Source of the DNA: Opitutaceae bacterium
Lineage (GTDB): Bacteria; Verrucomicrobiota; Verrucomicrobiia; Opitutales; Opitutaceae
Assembly (NCBI GenBank): GCA_019455245.1
Contig: JACFMR010000021.1
Coordinates: 1-64,000 of the forward strand
Direction: 5' to 3'
DNA length: 64,000 nucleotides
Numbering within the stretch: position 1 is the first letter of the stretch; each line of letters opens with the position of its first letter. The notes under the pieces are model-generated. The model ran no database searches, was not told the origin of the DNA, and saw nothing but the letters and a program-made list of their open reading frames with translations. Position numbers and translations under genes: made by a program. Below are positions 53,124 through 63,442 of this stretch, piece by piece.

Positions 53124-55784
53124 TCAACCCAGGACGGCGCGCAGTACCTTGCCCAGATCGGTCACGCGGTAGGGTTTGGTCAGGTAGCCGCAGAAGCCCA
53201 GGTCGAGGAAGCGGCGGGCCATTTCCTCGTTGTCGTAGCCGCTGGAGACGATGGCGCGCACGTCGGGATCGAGCTCGTGCAGGGCCTTGAAGCACTCCTC
53301 GCCGCCCATGCCGCCGACGACGGTGATGTCCATGATGACGGCGTCGTAGGGCCGGCCGATGTTGAGGTAGCGCTGGTAGAATTTGATGGCCTCCTCGCCG
53401 TTGTGTGCGATGTCGAACTTGTAATCGAGGCTCTGCAGCATGTTGGCCGTGAGGGTGCAGATCTTCTCGTCGTCATCCATGAAGAGTACGCGGCCGGTGC
53501 CGAAGCGCAGGGTGGGGGCGCGACGGGCCTGGACCTCGGCGGGTTTGTCGGCGCGGGGCAGAAAAAGCGTGAAGGTTGTGCCCTGGCCCACGGTGGAATC
53601 GACGGCGAGTTCGCCGCCGTGTTTGCGCACGATGGAGAGCACGGTGGCGAGGCCGAGGCCGGTGCCGTGTTTCTTGGTGGTGAAGAACGGGTCGAAGACT
53701 TTTTCGAGGTGCTCGGGCTTGATGCCGGCGGCGTTGTCGATCGCCTCGAAGCGCACGTAATCGCCCGCGGCCAGGGTGTGAAACTGGCCCTCGGCCAGCG
53801 TGACGTTGGCGGCGCGCAACTGCACCAGCCCGCGGTGGGGGGCGGGCGGCATGGCCTGGATGGCGTTGACCACGAGGTTTTGGAACACCTGCAGAATCTG
53901 CGAACGGTCGACGAGAATGGGCCAGATTTCGTCGGCGGCGTGCACCTCGATCCGGGTGTCGCTGCCGGCGGCGGCGATCTTCACGGACTCGCGCAGGATC
54001 ACCGGCGATTCGACCACGGTCATGGCGCCCGAGCCGCCCTTGGCGGCGGCGAGCAGCTGCTTGGTCAGGCCCTTGGCGGTCATGCAGGCCTGTTCGCTGT
54101 CGGCGAGGGCGGAATAGTCGCGGTTGTCCTTGGCCAGGGAGATGCCGCCGAGGATGGTGGAAAGCAGGTTGTTGAAATCGTGGGCGATGCCGCCGGCGAG
54201 CAGGCCCAGCGCCTCGAAGCGGTTGGACTTGAGCAGTTCCTCGGGCGTGAGGTTCATCTCGTCGGGATTACGGAAAACCACGATCACGCCCTGCGCGCGG
54301 TTGTTCGCACCGAAGGACACGCGCGCCGTCCACACGATCGGCACCGGCGTCTCGTTTTCGCCGAGACTCAGATTGTGCTCGTTGCACAGGGACAGCGGTT
54401 TTTCGGCGGCGAGGGCGCGCTCGACCACGTCCTCGCCCGGCGTGCCCGTTTGCCGGTGCACGAGCCGCAGCACGTCGCCGGCCGGCCGGCCGAGGGCGAG
54501 TTCGGGCGTCATGTGCAGCAACCGCGCCGCGGCGGTGTTCATGTAACGGACCTTGCCCTGGGCGTCGGTGATGAACACGGCCTCGGCCACGGCGGCCAGC
54601 GCGTCGGCGGCCAGATCGGGCGGCAGCGCACCCTCGTGGACGGCGGACGTCAGGTCGGCCGGCAGGGCGGTAATGAAGCCGGTGACGCGCGCGAGGTCGA
54701 GCCGGCGGGAGACCTGGCGGTGAACGCCAAGCAGGAACGTGGCCTTCGAGCCGTCGCGTTTCTGCAGGGTGACCGGTTCGAGCCAGTTTTGACGGCCCGG
54801 CTGGCGGGTGAGCCACCAGGTTTCCAGGCCGTTGACGGCTTCGGCGGGCGGCAGACAGGCGTGGAAGGAATCCGGTCCGGATGCGGACTCCGGTTCATAA
54901 CCAAGCAGTTCGCACCAGGCGGGCGAATACCAGAATTCCTGATGGGTGAAATCGAGGTCGAACAAGCCCAGCGGGCCGTCGCCGCCGAGCAGATCCAGCC
55001 GCTCCTCACTGATGAGGCCGGTCTCCTCCAGTTCCTTGCGTTCGCTGATGTCGACGATGAGACCGGTGACGCGCCCGACCTTGCCGTCGTCGTTGATCAC
55101 CTGCAGGCCCTGGCACAAAATCCAGACGTAATGCCCGCGCTGGTGGCGCATGCGAAATTCGACGCTGAACGGCCGCGTGCCGGGCGTGGGCCGGCGGCCG
55201 ATTTGGTCGGGCGCGGCGGCGGAATCCTCGGGGTGGATCAGGTCGAGCCAGGTGGCGTAGGTGTCGGCCAGTTCGGACTCGACGTAACCGAGGATGCGTT
55301 TCCAGCCCGGGGAATAATGCGCGCCGTCGGTCTGGGGATTCAGGTCGAAAAATCCCACGTTGCCGCTGCGGGCCAGCAGCTCCGCGCTCTCCGCCCCGAC
55401 CGGAGCGGCCGGTGCGGTTGCGACGGGGGCGGTGATCGTGGCGACCAGTTTGTCTGCGAGTCCGGCGGCGGATTCCAAACGCACAGCCACCGGTCGCGCG
55501 GGGCCGTCGTGCGGCCGGGCGAGCAGACCGGACGTGCGGTCCAACCCCGTCTCCCTGAGCGCCTGCCACTGCGCCTCGAGCAGGTCGGGATCTTCGGAGA
55601 CGACCTCGAAATCGAACAGCCGCACAAACGATTCGCCGTTCAACCGGTCCGCCGGCGCACCCCAAAGGAGCCCGGCCGAGGTGTTGGCCGCCTGCACCAC
55701 GCCGGATTCATCCAAGATCAGCACCGCCGGGGAAAAATCCGCGCCGGCGGCCGGGGCGTCAGTGGCGGTGGTCGAGTCGGTCAC
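53124..55784 (-). CDS. Hybrid sensor histidine kinase with PAS domains and receiver
   Basis: The 886-residue cytoplasmic hybrid kinase has a degenerate first PAS (~15-125), a second PAS with PAC (YSPGWKRILGYVESEL; LIVDISERKELEE), a third (FWYSPAWCELLGYEPESA) and a fourth (AEAVFITDAQGKVRYMNTAA, ~395-505). The HisKA H-box GGIAHDFNNLLSTILG has its His near residue 532. The HATPase boxes are VVNAIQAMPP, DNAAGIKPEHLEKVFDPFFT and HGTGLGLATVLSIV. The C-terminal receiver has its Asp near 817 (DAVIMDITVVGGMGG) and Lys in YLTKPY. No membrane helix is seen, so the signal is probably soluble. The GTG start overlaps the ferrochelatase stop (GTGA). Confidence 0.95.
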   Translation of the reverse strand: MTDSTTATDAPAAGADFSPAVLILDESGVVQAANTSAGLLWGAPADRLNGESFVRLFDFEVVSEDPDLLEAQWQALRETGLDRTSGLLARPHDGPARPVAVRLESAAGLADKLVATITAPVATAPAAPVGAESAELLARSGNVGFFDLNPQTDGAHYSPGWKRILGYVESELADTYATWLDLIHPEDSAAAPDQIGRRPTPGTRPFSVEFRMRHQRGHYVWILCQGLQVINDDGKVGRVTGLIVDISERKELEETGLISEERLDLLGGDGPLGLFDLDFTHQEFWYSPAWCELLGYEPESASGPDSFHACLPPAEAVNGLETWWLTRQPGRQNWLEPVTLQKRDGSKATFLLGVHRQVSRRLDLARVTGFITALPADLTSAVHEGALPPDLAADALAAVAEAVFITDAQGKVRYMNTAAARLLHMTPELALGRPAGDVLRLVHRQTGTPGEDVVERALAAEKPLSLCNEHNLSLGENETPVPIVWTARVSFGANNRAQGVIVVFRNPDEMNLTPEELLKSNRFEALGLLAGGIAHDFNNLLSTILGGISLAKDNRDYSALADSEQACMTAKGLTKQLLAAAKGGSGAMTVVESPVILRESVKIAAAGSDTRIEVHAADEIWPILVDRSQILQVFQNLVVNAIQAMPPAPHRGLVQLRAANVTLAEGQFHTLAAGDYVRFEAIDNAAGIKPEHLEKVFDPFFTTKKHGTGLGLATVLSIVRKHGGELAVDSTVGQGTTFTLFLPRADKPAEVQARRAPTLRFGTGRVLFMDDDEKICTLTANMLQSLDYKFDIAHNGEEAIKFYQRYLNIGRPYDAVIMDITVVGGMGGEECFKALHELDPDVRAIVSSGYDNEEMARRFLDLGFCGYLTKPYRVTDLGKVLRAVLG

Positions 55785-56812
55785 TGTTCAACATGAAGCC
55801 AAGCGCGCGTGCGTTTGGCGAGAAAATCGATGAAGGCCGGATGATCGTTCAGGCAGGGGATTTGCTGGAAGGATTCGCCGCCGGCTTCGACAAAGGTGTC
55901 GCGACCCTCCTGCTGGATTTCCTCAAGCGTCTCAAGGCAGTCGGTGATGAAGGCCGGGCAAAGCAGCAGGAGCTTTTTGACGCCCTTCGCGGGCAGTTCC
56001 TTTAGCACGTGATCGGTGTAAGGGGTGAGCCAGGGTTCGCCGGCGAGCCGCGATTGGAACGAGACAGTGTAGCGGTCCGGCGTCAGCCCCGCCCGGGCGG
56101 CGAGGGCGCGCGTGGTGGCGAGGCATTGCGCCTTGTAGCAGGTCGCATGGACGGGCGAGCAGGTGGTGCAGCAATCCGGCACGATGGTGCAGTGGGCGCG
56201 GGACGAGTCGGCCTTGCGCAGGTGCCGCTCGGGAATGCCGTGGTAGCTGAACAAGATGTGATCGTGCGGTTGCGCGAAAAACGGCGCGGAGACGGCGTAA
56301 AGGGTCTCGATGTAATCGGCGTCGGCGAAAAAGGGTTGCACGGTGGTCACGCGCACCTGCGGCGCCAGCCGGGCGACCTCGGCCATGACCTTCACGACCA
56401 CGGTTTCCCATGACGACATCGCGTAGTGCGGATACTGCGGGAAGAGCAGCACCTCGTTGATGCCGTCTTGGGCGATTTGCGCGACCACCGCGGCGATCGA
56501 GGGATTGCCGTAGCGCATGGCCAGGTAAACCGGCACGGCTTGGTCGAGCGCGGCGGCGAGTTTGTCGCGCACCGATTCGGAGGTCACGATCAGGGGGGAG
56601 CCCTGTTCGGTCCAGATCTGTTCGTAGGCGTGCGCCGATTTTTTCGGCCGCGTGCGCAGGATGATGCCTTCCAGCAGGGCCCAGCGCAGCGGCTTGGGCA
56701 GGTCGAGCACGCGCTCGTCGCCCAGGAATTCGCGCAGGTAATTGCGCACATCCGGAACGGAAGTGGAGTCGGGAGAACCCAGGTTGACGAGCAGGACGGC
56801 GCGACGCGACAT
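55781..56812 (-). CDS. hemH: Ferrochelatase
   Basis: HemH inserts iron into protoporphyrin IX (or coproporphyrin III), the last or near-last haem step. The 343-residue protein has VLLVNLGSPDSTSVPDV at the N-terminus, YLAMRYGNPSI, the metal-site His in LFSYHGIPERHLRKAD and Glu in CLETLEEIQQEG. A Cys-rich HCTIVPDCCTTCSPVHATC segment may relate to Fe-S binding seen in some ferrochelatases. Three starts are possible (MSRRAVLL chosen; two more lie 5-8 codons upstream). Its stop overlaps a histidine kinase start, a coupling that is unusual for hemH. Confidence 0.93.
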   Translation of the reverse strand: MSRRAVLLVNLGSPDSTSVPDVRNYLREFLGDERVLDLPKPLRWALLEGIILRTRPKKSAHAYEQIWTEQGSPLIVTSESVRDKLAAALDQAVPVYLAMRYGNPSIAAVVAQIAQDGINEVLLFPQYPHYAMSSWETVVVKVMAEVARLAPQVRVTTVQPFFADADYIETLYAVSAPFFAQPHDHILFSYHGIPERHLRKADSSRAHCTIVPDCCTTCSPVHATCYKAQCLATTRALAARAGLTPDRYTVSFQSRLAGEPWLTPYTDHVLKELPAKGVKKLLLLCPAFITDCLETLEEIQQEGRDTFVEAGGESFQQIPCLNDHPAFIDFLAKRTRAWLHVEQ

Positions 56813-56876
56813 GCCCGCATTGGTCATGAATTTCACGGCGAAGTCAAACGACAGCGACCGGCCCCGGCGCCGCCGG

Positions 56877-57194
56877 TCAACGCAGGCCGCGGCACATTCT
56901 GATCTGGCTGATCAGGCGGTGGACATTTTCCGGGGCGATGCGGTCGGTGATGACCGACCGGGGGTAGTTGGGTGCCACGTCGAGCCGGACGCCGTCCTCG
57001 CTGCCGGGGCGCACGATGTCCTCGACAAAATCGAGACCGCCTCGCGGCCGGAGCCAGGGCGCGTAGCTGTCGGCATCATCGGATTCGATCACGATGTCGT
57101 CGCGCAGAAAGACGTTGCAGTAGAGCGTCAGGTCGCGGAACGACGGGAACCAAGTGGGGGGATTAACCAGCTGGTCTCGGATGATGATCGTCAT
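56877..57194 (-). CDS. Conserved-looking hypothetical protein
   Basis: The 105-residue soluble protein begins MTIIIRDQLVNPPTWFPSFR and includes VIESDDADSYAPWLRPRGGL and YPRSVITDRIAPENVHRLIS. No family was recognised and no membrane segment or signal is present. It lies upstream of hemH on the same strand, 64 bases apart, so it may be its co-transcribed leader gene. Coding potential is judged from its own composition and lack of a competing frame. Confidence 0.6.
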   Translation of the reverse strand: MTIIIRDQLVNPPTWFPSFRDLTLYCNVFLRDDIVIESDDADSYAPWLRPRGGLDFVEDIVRPGSEDGVRLDVAPNYPRSVITDRIAPENVHRLISQIRMCRGLR

Positions 57195-57299
57195 CTCGGG
57201 GCCGGTTTAATGCCGGGTTCGGACCAATCGGGCAAGTCCGGGATTTTGGCGTTGCGGCGGCGGCGGGGCCGGTCACCGCTGGAGGGCGACCATTTTTCC

Positions 57300-58883
57300 A
57301 TGAGCGCATCGTCCCAACCTGTCCTCCTGCTGATCCGTGATGGCTGGGGTTACAACCCCGATCCGGCGCAGGCCAAATTCAACGCGGTCGCGCAGGCGAC
57401 CAAGCCCTGCGATGACCGGCTGCACGCGACCAGCCCGTCGACGTTCGTGCGGGCCTCGGGCCTCGATGTCGGGCTGCCGGACGGTGTGATGGGCAACAGC
57501 GAGGTGGGGCACGAGAACATCGGCGCCGGGCGCATCGTGGACCAGGAGTTGGTGCGGCTGAACAAGCTGTTCTCGGAAAAGCAGCTCGCGCAGAATGCGG
57601 TGTGGCGGGAGATCGTGACACGCGCCAAGGGCAAGGGTGCGCGGCTGCACCTCATGGGCATCGTCAGCGATGCGGGGGTGCACGGCATGCTCGACCACCT
57701 CTACGGGATTTTGCGGCAGGCCAAGGCGGACGGCCTGCAGGACGTGTTCATCCACGCGTTCACCGACGGGCGCGACACCGCGCCGACCAGCGGTCTGCGT
57801 TACGTGCAGGAAGTGGACGCCGAGTGCGCCAAGATCGGCGTGGGCCGCATTGCCACCGTCTGCGGGCGTTTTTGGGCGATGGACCGCGACAACCGCTGGG
57901 AGCGCGTGCAAAAGGCCTACGACATGTTGACCGGTCGCGGGGACTGCGCGACCGCGCCCGACGCGGCGGCGGCGGTGCAGGCTTACTACGACCGGCCGCT
58001 CAATGATTCGCAGAAGGGCGACGAGTTTGTGGCGCCCACGCGGGTGGTCGGTGGCGACGGCAAGCCGCTGGCGGTGATCCGCGACGGCGATGCGGTGCTG
58101 TTCTACAACTACCGCGGCGACCGGCCGCGCGAGATCACGAAGGTTTTCGTGCAGGACGATTTCAACGGCTTCGACCGCGGGCCGAAACTGGGTCTCTATT
58201 ACGCGACGATGACCGAGTATGAGAAAGGCCTGCCGGTGCAGGTCGTGTCGCCCAAGCCGGAGAAGCTGAAAAACATTCTCGGGCAGGTGGTGAGCGACGC
58301 GGGCATCGCACAGTTCCGTTGCGCGGAGACGGAGAAGAACCCGCACGTCACGTTTTTCTTCAACAACTACCGCGGCGAGCCGTTCCCCGGGGAGGATCGC
58401 GCCTGCCCGGCCAGCCCCAAGGTGCCGACTTATGATCTGCAGCCCGAGATGTCCGCGGCCGAGGTTACGCGGTTGGCGAAGGAGGCCATCTTGTCCGGCA
58501 AATATGGCCTGATCGTGGTCAACTACGCCAACCCCGACATGGTCGGCCACACCGGCAACCTGCCGGCGGTGATCAAGGCCGTCGAGGCCACCGACCGCGG
58601 GGTGGGCGAGCTGTTGGCGGCGTTGGCGCAGGTCAACGGCCGCGCGGTCGTCTGCGCCGACCATGGCAACTGCGAGCAGATGTGGGATGCCTCCACCGAC
58701 GGCCCGCACACCGCGCACACGTTGAATCTCGTCGAGGTTTTCGTGGTGGGCGAGAGCTACACCAAGGCTGGCACGAAGCTGCGCGAGGGCGGCCGTTTGG
58801 CCGACATCGCGCCGACCGTGCTCGACCTGATGGGCCTGCCCAAACCCGCCGAGATGACCGGCGGGAGCCTGATCACGCGCTGA
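57300..58883 (+). CDS. gpmI: 2,3-bisphosphoglycerate-independent phosphoglycerate mutase
   Basis: This Mn-dependent mutase interconverts 3- and 2-phosphoglycerate in glycolysis. The 527-residue length and motifs match: VLLLIRDGWGYN, the phosphoserine motif GVMGNSEVGHENIGAGR, HLMGIVSDAGVHGMLDHLYG, HAFTDGRDTAPTSG, FYNYRGDRPREIT, VVNYANPDMVGHTGN and CADHGNCEQMWD. It starts at the ATG of MSASSQPVL; the longer upstream frame covers the opposite-strand gene. Confidence 0.96.
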   Translation: MSASSQPVLLLIRDGWGYNPDPAQAKFNAVAQATKPCDDRLHATSPSTFVRASGLDVGLPDGVMGNSEVGHENIGAGRIVDQELVRLNKLFSEKQLAQNAVWREIVTRAKGKGARLHLMGIVSDAGVHGMLDHLYGILRQAKADGLQDVFIHAFTDGRDTAPTSGLRYVQEVDAECAKIGVGRIATVCGRFWAMDRDNRWERVQKAYDMLTGRGDCATAPDAAAAVQAYYDRPLNDSQKGDEFVAPTRVVGGDGKPLAVIRDGDAVLFYNYRGDRPREITKVFVQDDFNGFDRGPKLGLYYATMTEYEKGLPVQVVSPKPEKLKNILGQVVSDAGIAQFRCAETEKNPHVTFFFNNYRGEPFPGEDRACPASPKVPTYDLQPEMSAAEVTRLAKEAILSGKYGLIVVNYANPDMVGHTGNLPAVIKAVEATDRGVGELLAALAQVNGRAVVCADHGNCEQMWDASTDGPHTAHTLNLVEVFVVGESYTKAGTKLREGGRLADIAPTVLDLMGLPKPAEMTGGSLITR

Positions 58884-58971
58884 AAGAGCCGCCTGTGTCT
58901 TACCGGCGCAGGCGGACAGATTCTGTTTGCCCACGGTGAGGCCGGGCGGTTTGGTTGACCCTTACGTCATC

Positions 58972-60765
58972 ATGAAGCGCACCCATCACTGTGCCCAACT
59001 CACCAAAGCCGACCTCGGCGCCACCGTGGCGCTGGCCGGCTGGGTGGACTCGATCCGCGACCACGGCGGCATCATCTTCATCGACCTGCGTGATCGCAAA
59101 GGCATCACGCAGGTGAAGTTCGACCCGCAGGATGACGCGAATCTGGGCGCGCGCGCCGCGCAGCTGAAGCCCGAGTCGGTGATTGCGATCAGCGGCAAGG
59201 TCGTGGTGCGCCCGGAAGGCACGGTCAACGCCTCCCTCCCGACCGGCGAGGTCGAGGTCAACGCGACCGCGCTCGAGGTGCTCAACGCCTCCGACACCCC
59301 GCCGTTCCCGCTCGACGACGCCGGCGGTGACAAGGTCAACGAGGATCTGCGCCTGACCTACCGCTACCTCGACCTGCGCCGGCCGAAGATGCGCAAAAAC
59401 CTGCAGGTGCGCCACCGCGCCACGAAGGCGATCCGCGATTATTTCGACGCGCAGGAGTTCATCGAGGTCGAGACCCCCGCGCTGTTCAAGAGCACGCCCG
59501 AAGGCGCGCGCGAATACCTCGTGCCCTCGCGTATTCACCCGGGGCAGTTCTACGCGCTTTCGCAGTCGCCGCAGCAGTTCAAGCAGATCCTCATGGTCGC
59601 CGGCGTGGAAAAATATTTCCAGATCGCCCGCTGCTTTCGCGACGAGGACCTGCGCGCCGACCGCCAGATGGAGTTCACGCAGGTGGACGTCGAGGCGTCG
59701 TTCGTCACGCGCGAGGACATCTATGCGTTGTTCGAGGGCATGCTGCAGAAGCTGTGGCGCGACGTGCTCGGCACGGAGATCCGGACGCCCTTCCTGCGCC
59801 TGCCTTACCACGAGGTGATGAACCGATTTGGCGTGGACAAGCCTGACATGCGCTTCGGGCTCGAGCTGCAGGACTTCACGGAGCTGTTCAAAACCTCGTC
59901 CTTCAAGGTCTTTGCCGCCACCGCCACCGGCGGCGGCGCGGTCAAGGCGATCAACGCCAAGGGACTCGCTGACATCACGCAGGGCGAACTCAAGGCCCTC
60001 GAAGATGCGGCGAAATCGCTCGGGGCGAAGGGGCTCGCGTTCATCAAGGTCGAGGGCGGCGAGTGGAAATCCCCGATCGTGAAATTTTTCTCGGACGCCG
60101 AGAAGGCCGAGCTCACCGCCAAGCTCAACATCGAGGACGGCGACATCATCTTCTTCGCCGCGGCGGAGTGGGAGCGCGCGTGTGCGATCCTCGGTCGCAT
60201 CCGGCTCGATGCGGCGCAGCTGCTGGTCAAGCGCGGCAAGCTCACCATCCGGCACGACGATTGGAAATTTCTCTGGGTCGTTGATTTCCCGCTCATGAGC
60301 TACGACGAGGAGCGCGGCGGCTACGCGGCCACGCATCATCCGTTCACCGCCCCGGTGCCGGAGGACATCGCCCTGCTCGACAGCGACCCGAAGGCCGTGC
60401 GCGGTCAGCACTACGACGTGGTGCTGAACGGCATGGAACTCGGCGGCGGCTCGATCCGCATCCATCAGCCCGCGCTGCAGAAGAAGGTGTTCGAGGACGT
60501 GCTCAAGATCCCGCAGGACGTCGTGGAGAGCCGCTTCGGTTACATGCTCAAGGCCTTCACCTACGGCGCTCCGCCGCACGGTGGCATCGCCTTCGGTCTC
60601 GACCGCATGTGTGCGCTGCTCTGCGGCACCACGAGCATCCGCGATGTGATCGCCTTTCCGAAGACCCAGAAAGGCCAGGATCTCATGGCGCAGAGCCCCA
60701 CGCCCGTCACGGCCAAGCAGCTCAAGGAGCTGCACATCCAGACCGTGATGCCGCCGGAGGTTTGA
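58972..60765 (+). CDS. aspS: Aspartyl-tRNA synthetase
   Basis: The 597-residue bacterial-type class II synthetase has an N-terminal OB anticodon-binding domain (WVDSIRDHGGIIFIDLRDRK). Motif 2 is FRDEDLRADRQMEFTQVD, the bacterial GAD insertion runs about 300-420, and motif 3 is FGLDRMCALLCGTTSIRDVI. The TPEGAREYLVPSR and GGSIRIHQP motifs are typical. Whether it is discriminating or also charges tRNA-Asn cannot be decided by eye. The ATG of MKRTHHCAQL is fixed by the family start. A strong terminator follows. Confidence 0.97.
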   Translation: MKRTHHCAQLTKADLGATVALAGWVDSIRDHGGIIFIDLRDRKGITQVKFDPQDDANLGARAAQLKPESVIAISGKVVVRPEGTVNASLPTGEVEVNATALEVLNASDTPPFPLDDAGGDKVNEDLRLTYRYLDLRRPKMRKNLQVRHRATKAIRDYFDAQEFIEVETPALFKSTPEGAREYLVPSRIHPGQFYALSQSPQQFKQILMVAGVEKYFQIARCFRDEDLRADRQMEFTQVDVEASFVTREDIYALFEGMLQKLWRDVLGTEIRTPFLRLPYHEVMNRFGVDKPDMRFGLELQDFTELFKTSSFKVFAATATGGGAVKAINAKGLADITQGELKALEDAAKSLGAKGLAFIKVEGGEWKSPIVKFFSDAEKAELTAKLNIEDGDIIFFAAAEWERACAILGRIRLDAAQLLVKRGKLTIRHDDWKFLWVVDFPLMSYDEERGGYAATHHPFTAPVPEDIALLDSDPKAVRGQHYDVVLNGMELGGGSIRIHQPALQKKVFEDVLKIPQDVVESRFGYMLKAFTYGAPPHGGIAFGLDRMCALLCGTTSIRDVIAFPKTQKGQDLMAQSPTPVTAKQLKELHIQTVMPPEV

Positions 60766-60801
60766 TCCGCGTTTCTTACGTCGGAGTGATTCGATTGCCC
60801 A

Positions 60802-60833
60802 ACGGAGCCCGATTTTCGGGCTCCGTTTTTTGT
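60802..60833 (+). terminator. Intrinsic terminator after aspS
   Basis: ACGGAGCCCG and CGGGCTCCGT form a perfect 10-bp stem with a 5-base loop and a run of six T. It separates aspS from the nitrogen module. Confidence 0.93.
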
Positions 60834-60886
60834 TGGTGGGCAGAGTGATGGGGAAGTTGTCGGTTGGTTTCGGTGTGTGCCCAGGG

Positions 60887-60904
60887 TTGGCATGGCCCCT
60901 GCTA
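60887..60904 (+). promoter_or_regulatory. Sigma-54 (RpoN) promoter of amtB
   Basis: TTGGCATGGCCCCTGCTA has the GG and GC doublets with the required 10-base separation, plus TTGGCA and TGCTA flanks. This is close to the consensus TGGCAC-N5-TTGCW. It lies 74 bases before the amtB ATG, so transcription would start around 60914. Ammonium transporters are often RpoN/NtrC-controlled. No clear NtrC site was recognised upstream. Confidence 0.7.
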
Positions 60905-60977
60905 AACGGGACCCAGCTACTCGGTTCCTGAGAGCCCAATCGATATCAACCCACACACCACACAAGCACCCAACATT

Positions 60978-62384
60978 ATGAAGCAACGGTCCCCGCACCT
61001 GACCAAAATGCTGAAGATAGCCGGCCTCTTCACATTTCTGGCATTGATCCCGACAGTCTTCGCGCAGGACGCCGCCGCCGTGGCGGAAGCAGCGCCCAAA
61101 TACGCCGACTACGGGCAGTTCGCCGAATCCGCCGGATTCGCCCTCTTCACGGTCAACAACCTGTGGTTGCTCGTGTCGGCCGCCTTGGTGTTCCTGATGC
61201 ACCTCGGTTTTGCGACGCTCGAAACCGGTCTCACCCAATCGAAGAACACGGTGAACATCCTGTTCAAAAACATGTTCATCGTCTGCGTCGGCATCCTCGG
61301 TTACGCCATCTACGGCTTCAACGCGATGTATCCCGGCGATTTCAACGGGTTCTTCGCGCTCGGCAGCTGGTTCGGAGTGGACAACGAGGATGTCACCATG
61401 ATGACCGACCTCTACAACAACTACACCTGGTGGACGGACTTCATCTTCCAGGCGATGTTTGCCGCCACCGCCGCCACGATCGTTTCCGGCGCCGTGGCCG
61501 AGCGCGTCAAGCTCTCGAGCTTCCTCATCTACGCCACGATTTTGGTGACGCTGGTTTATCCGATCACCGGTTCCTGGCAGTGGGGCGGCGGCTGGCTCTC
61601 CAGCCTCGGGCTCGGCGGCGTGAACGCCGACGGCGACCCGATCGGTTTCTATGATTTCGCCGGCTCCACGCTGGTGCATGGCTTCGGCGGTTTCGCCGCG
61701 CTGGCCGCGGTGCTGGTGCTCGGCCCCCGGGCCGGCAAGTATGTCGGCGGCAAGGTGCGTCCGATCCTCGGCCACTCCATGCCGCTCGCGCTCATCGGCG
61801 TGTTTCTGCTCTGGCTCGGTTGGTTTGGTTTCAACGGCGGTTCGGTGCTGAGCGCCGATCCGCGCGGAGTCTCCTACGTCTTTGTCACCACGGCGCTGGC
61901 CGCGGCCGCGGGCTGCGTCGCCTCGATCATCACGGCCTGGGCCCTGTTGAAAAAGCCCGATCTCACGATGGGGCTCAACGGCATCCTCGCCGGCCTGGTG
62001 GGCATCACCGCCGGCGCCGATTCCGTGGGCATGGCCTCGTCCATCCTGATCGGCCTGATTGCCGGTGCGCTCGTGGTCTTCTCGGTGCTGTTCTTCGACA
62101 AGCTCAAGATTGACGATCCCGTGGGCGCCATCTCCGTGCATGGCATCTGCGGCATCTGGGGCACGCTGGCGGTCGGCATCTTCGCCGACGGCAAGAGCTT
62201 CCTCAACCAGCTGATCGGCACCCTCGCGGTCTGCGCAACCGCTTTCGTGGTCTCGTTCATCCTGGCCCTGATCATCAAGGCCGTCATGGGTCTGCGGGTT
62301 TCCGCGGAGGAGGAGGAAGAGGGGCTCGACATCGGCGAACACGGCAACGAGGCCTATCCCGACTTCGGCGCCGCCCACAAATGA
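60978..62384 (+). CDS. amtB: Ammonium transporter
   Basis: The 468-residue Amt protein has a signal peptide or leader (ending VFAQDAA), as some Amt proteins do. Eleven helices follow with LGFATLETGLTQSKNTVNIL, WWTDFIFQAMFAATAATIVS (the conserved Asp of the ammonium site), GSTLVHGFGGFAALAAVLVL and SVHGICGIWGTLAVGIF (pore histidines). The C-terminal tail is acidic (SAEEEEEGLDIGEH). It imports ammonium and is normally blocked by non-uridylylated PII under nitrogen excess. Two PII genes follow downstream and the leader carries a sigma-54 promoter, making a nitrogen-limitation module. Confidence 0.95.
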   Translation: MKQRSPHLTKMLKIAGLFTFLALIPTVFAQDAAAVAEAAPKYADYGQFAESAGFALFTVNNLWLLVSAALVFLMHLGFATLETGLTQSKNTVNILFKNMFIVCVGILGYAIYGFNAMYPGDFNGFFALGSWFGVDNEDVTMMTDLYNNYTWWTDFIFQAMFAATAATIVSGAVAERVKLSSFLIYATILVTLVYPITGSWQWGGGWLSSLGLGGVNADGDPIGFYDFAGSTLVHGFGGFAALAAVLVLGPRAGKYVGGKVRPILGHSMPLALIGVFLLWLGWFGFNGGSVLSADPRGVSYVFVTTALAAAAGCVASIITAWALLKKPDLTMGLNGILAGLVGITAGADSVGMASSILIGLIAGALVVFSVLFFDKLKIDDPVGAISVHGICGIWGTLAVGIFADGKSFLNQLIGTLAVCATAFVVSFILALIIKAVMGLRVSAEEEEEGLDIGEHGNEAYPDFGAAHK

Positions 62385-62431
62385 GTCATCGGACGGACTC
62401 GGCGCTTGCGCCGGGTTCGCCCCCCACCTAA

Positions 62432-63326
<895 letters not shown>

Positions 63327-63331
63327 TCCGA

Positions 63332-63365
63332 CGCCTGCCCGGGCCCGGTCGCAGCGGCGATTTTT
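63332..63365 (+). terminator. Possible terminator after the second PII gene
   Basis: CGCCTGC and GCA-GC-GGCG can pair over 7 bp with a two-base bulge around a GC-rich loop, followed by ATTTTTG. It is weaker than the other terminators in the window. Confidence 0.45.
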
Positions 63366-63442
63366 GTCCGCCCGTGCCGCGGGATTTTTGGTGTCGTCTG
63401 TTTGGCCCTGATCGCCTCTCTTGGGGGCATTCTTCCACTCTC

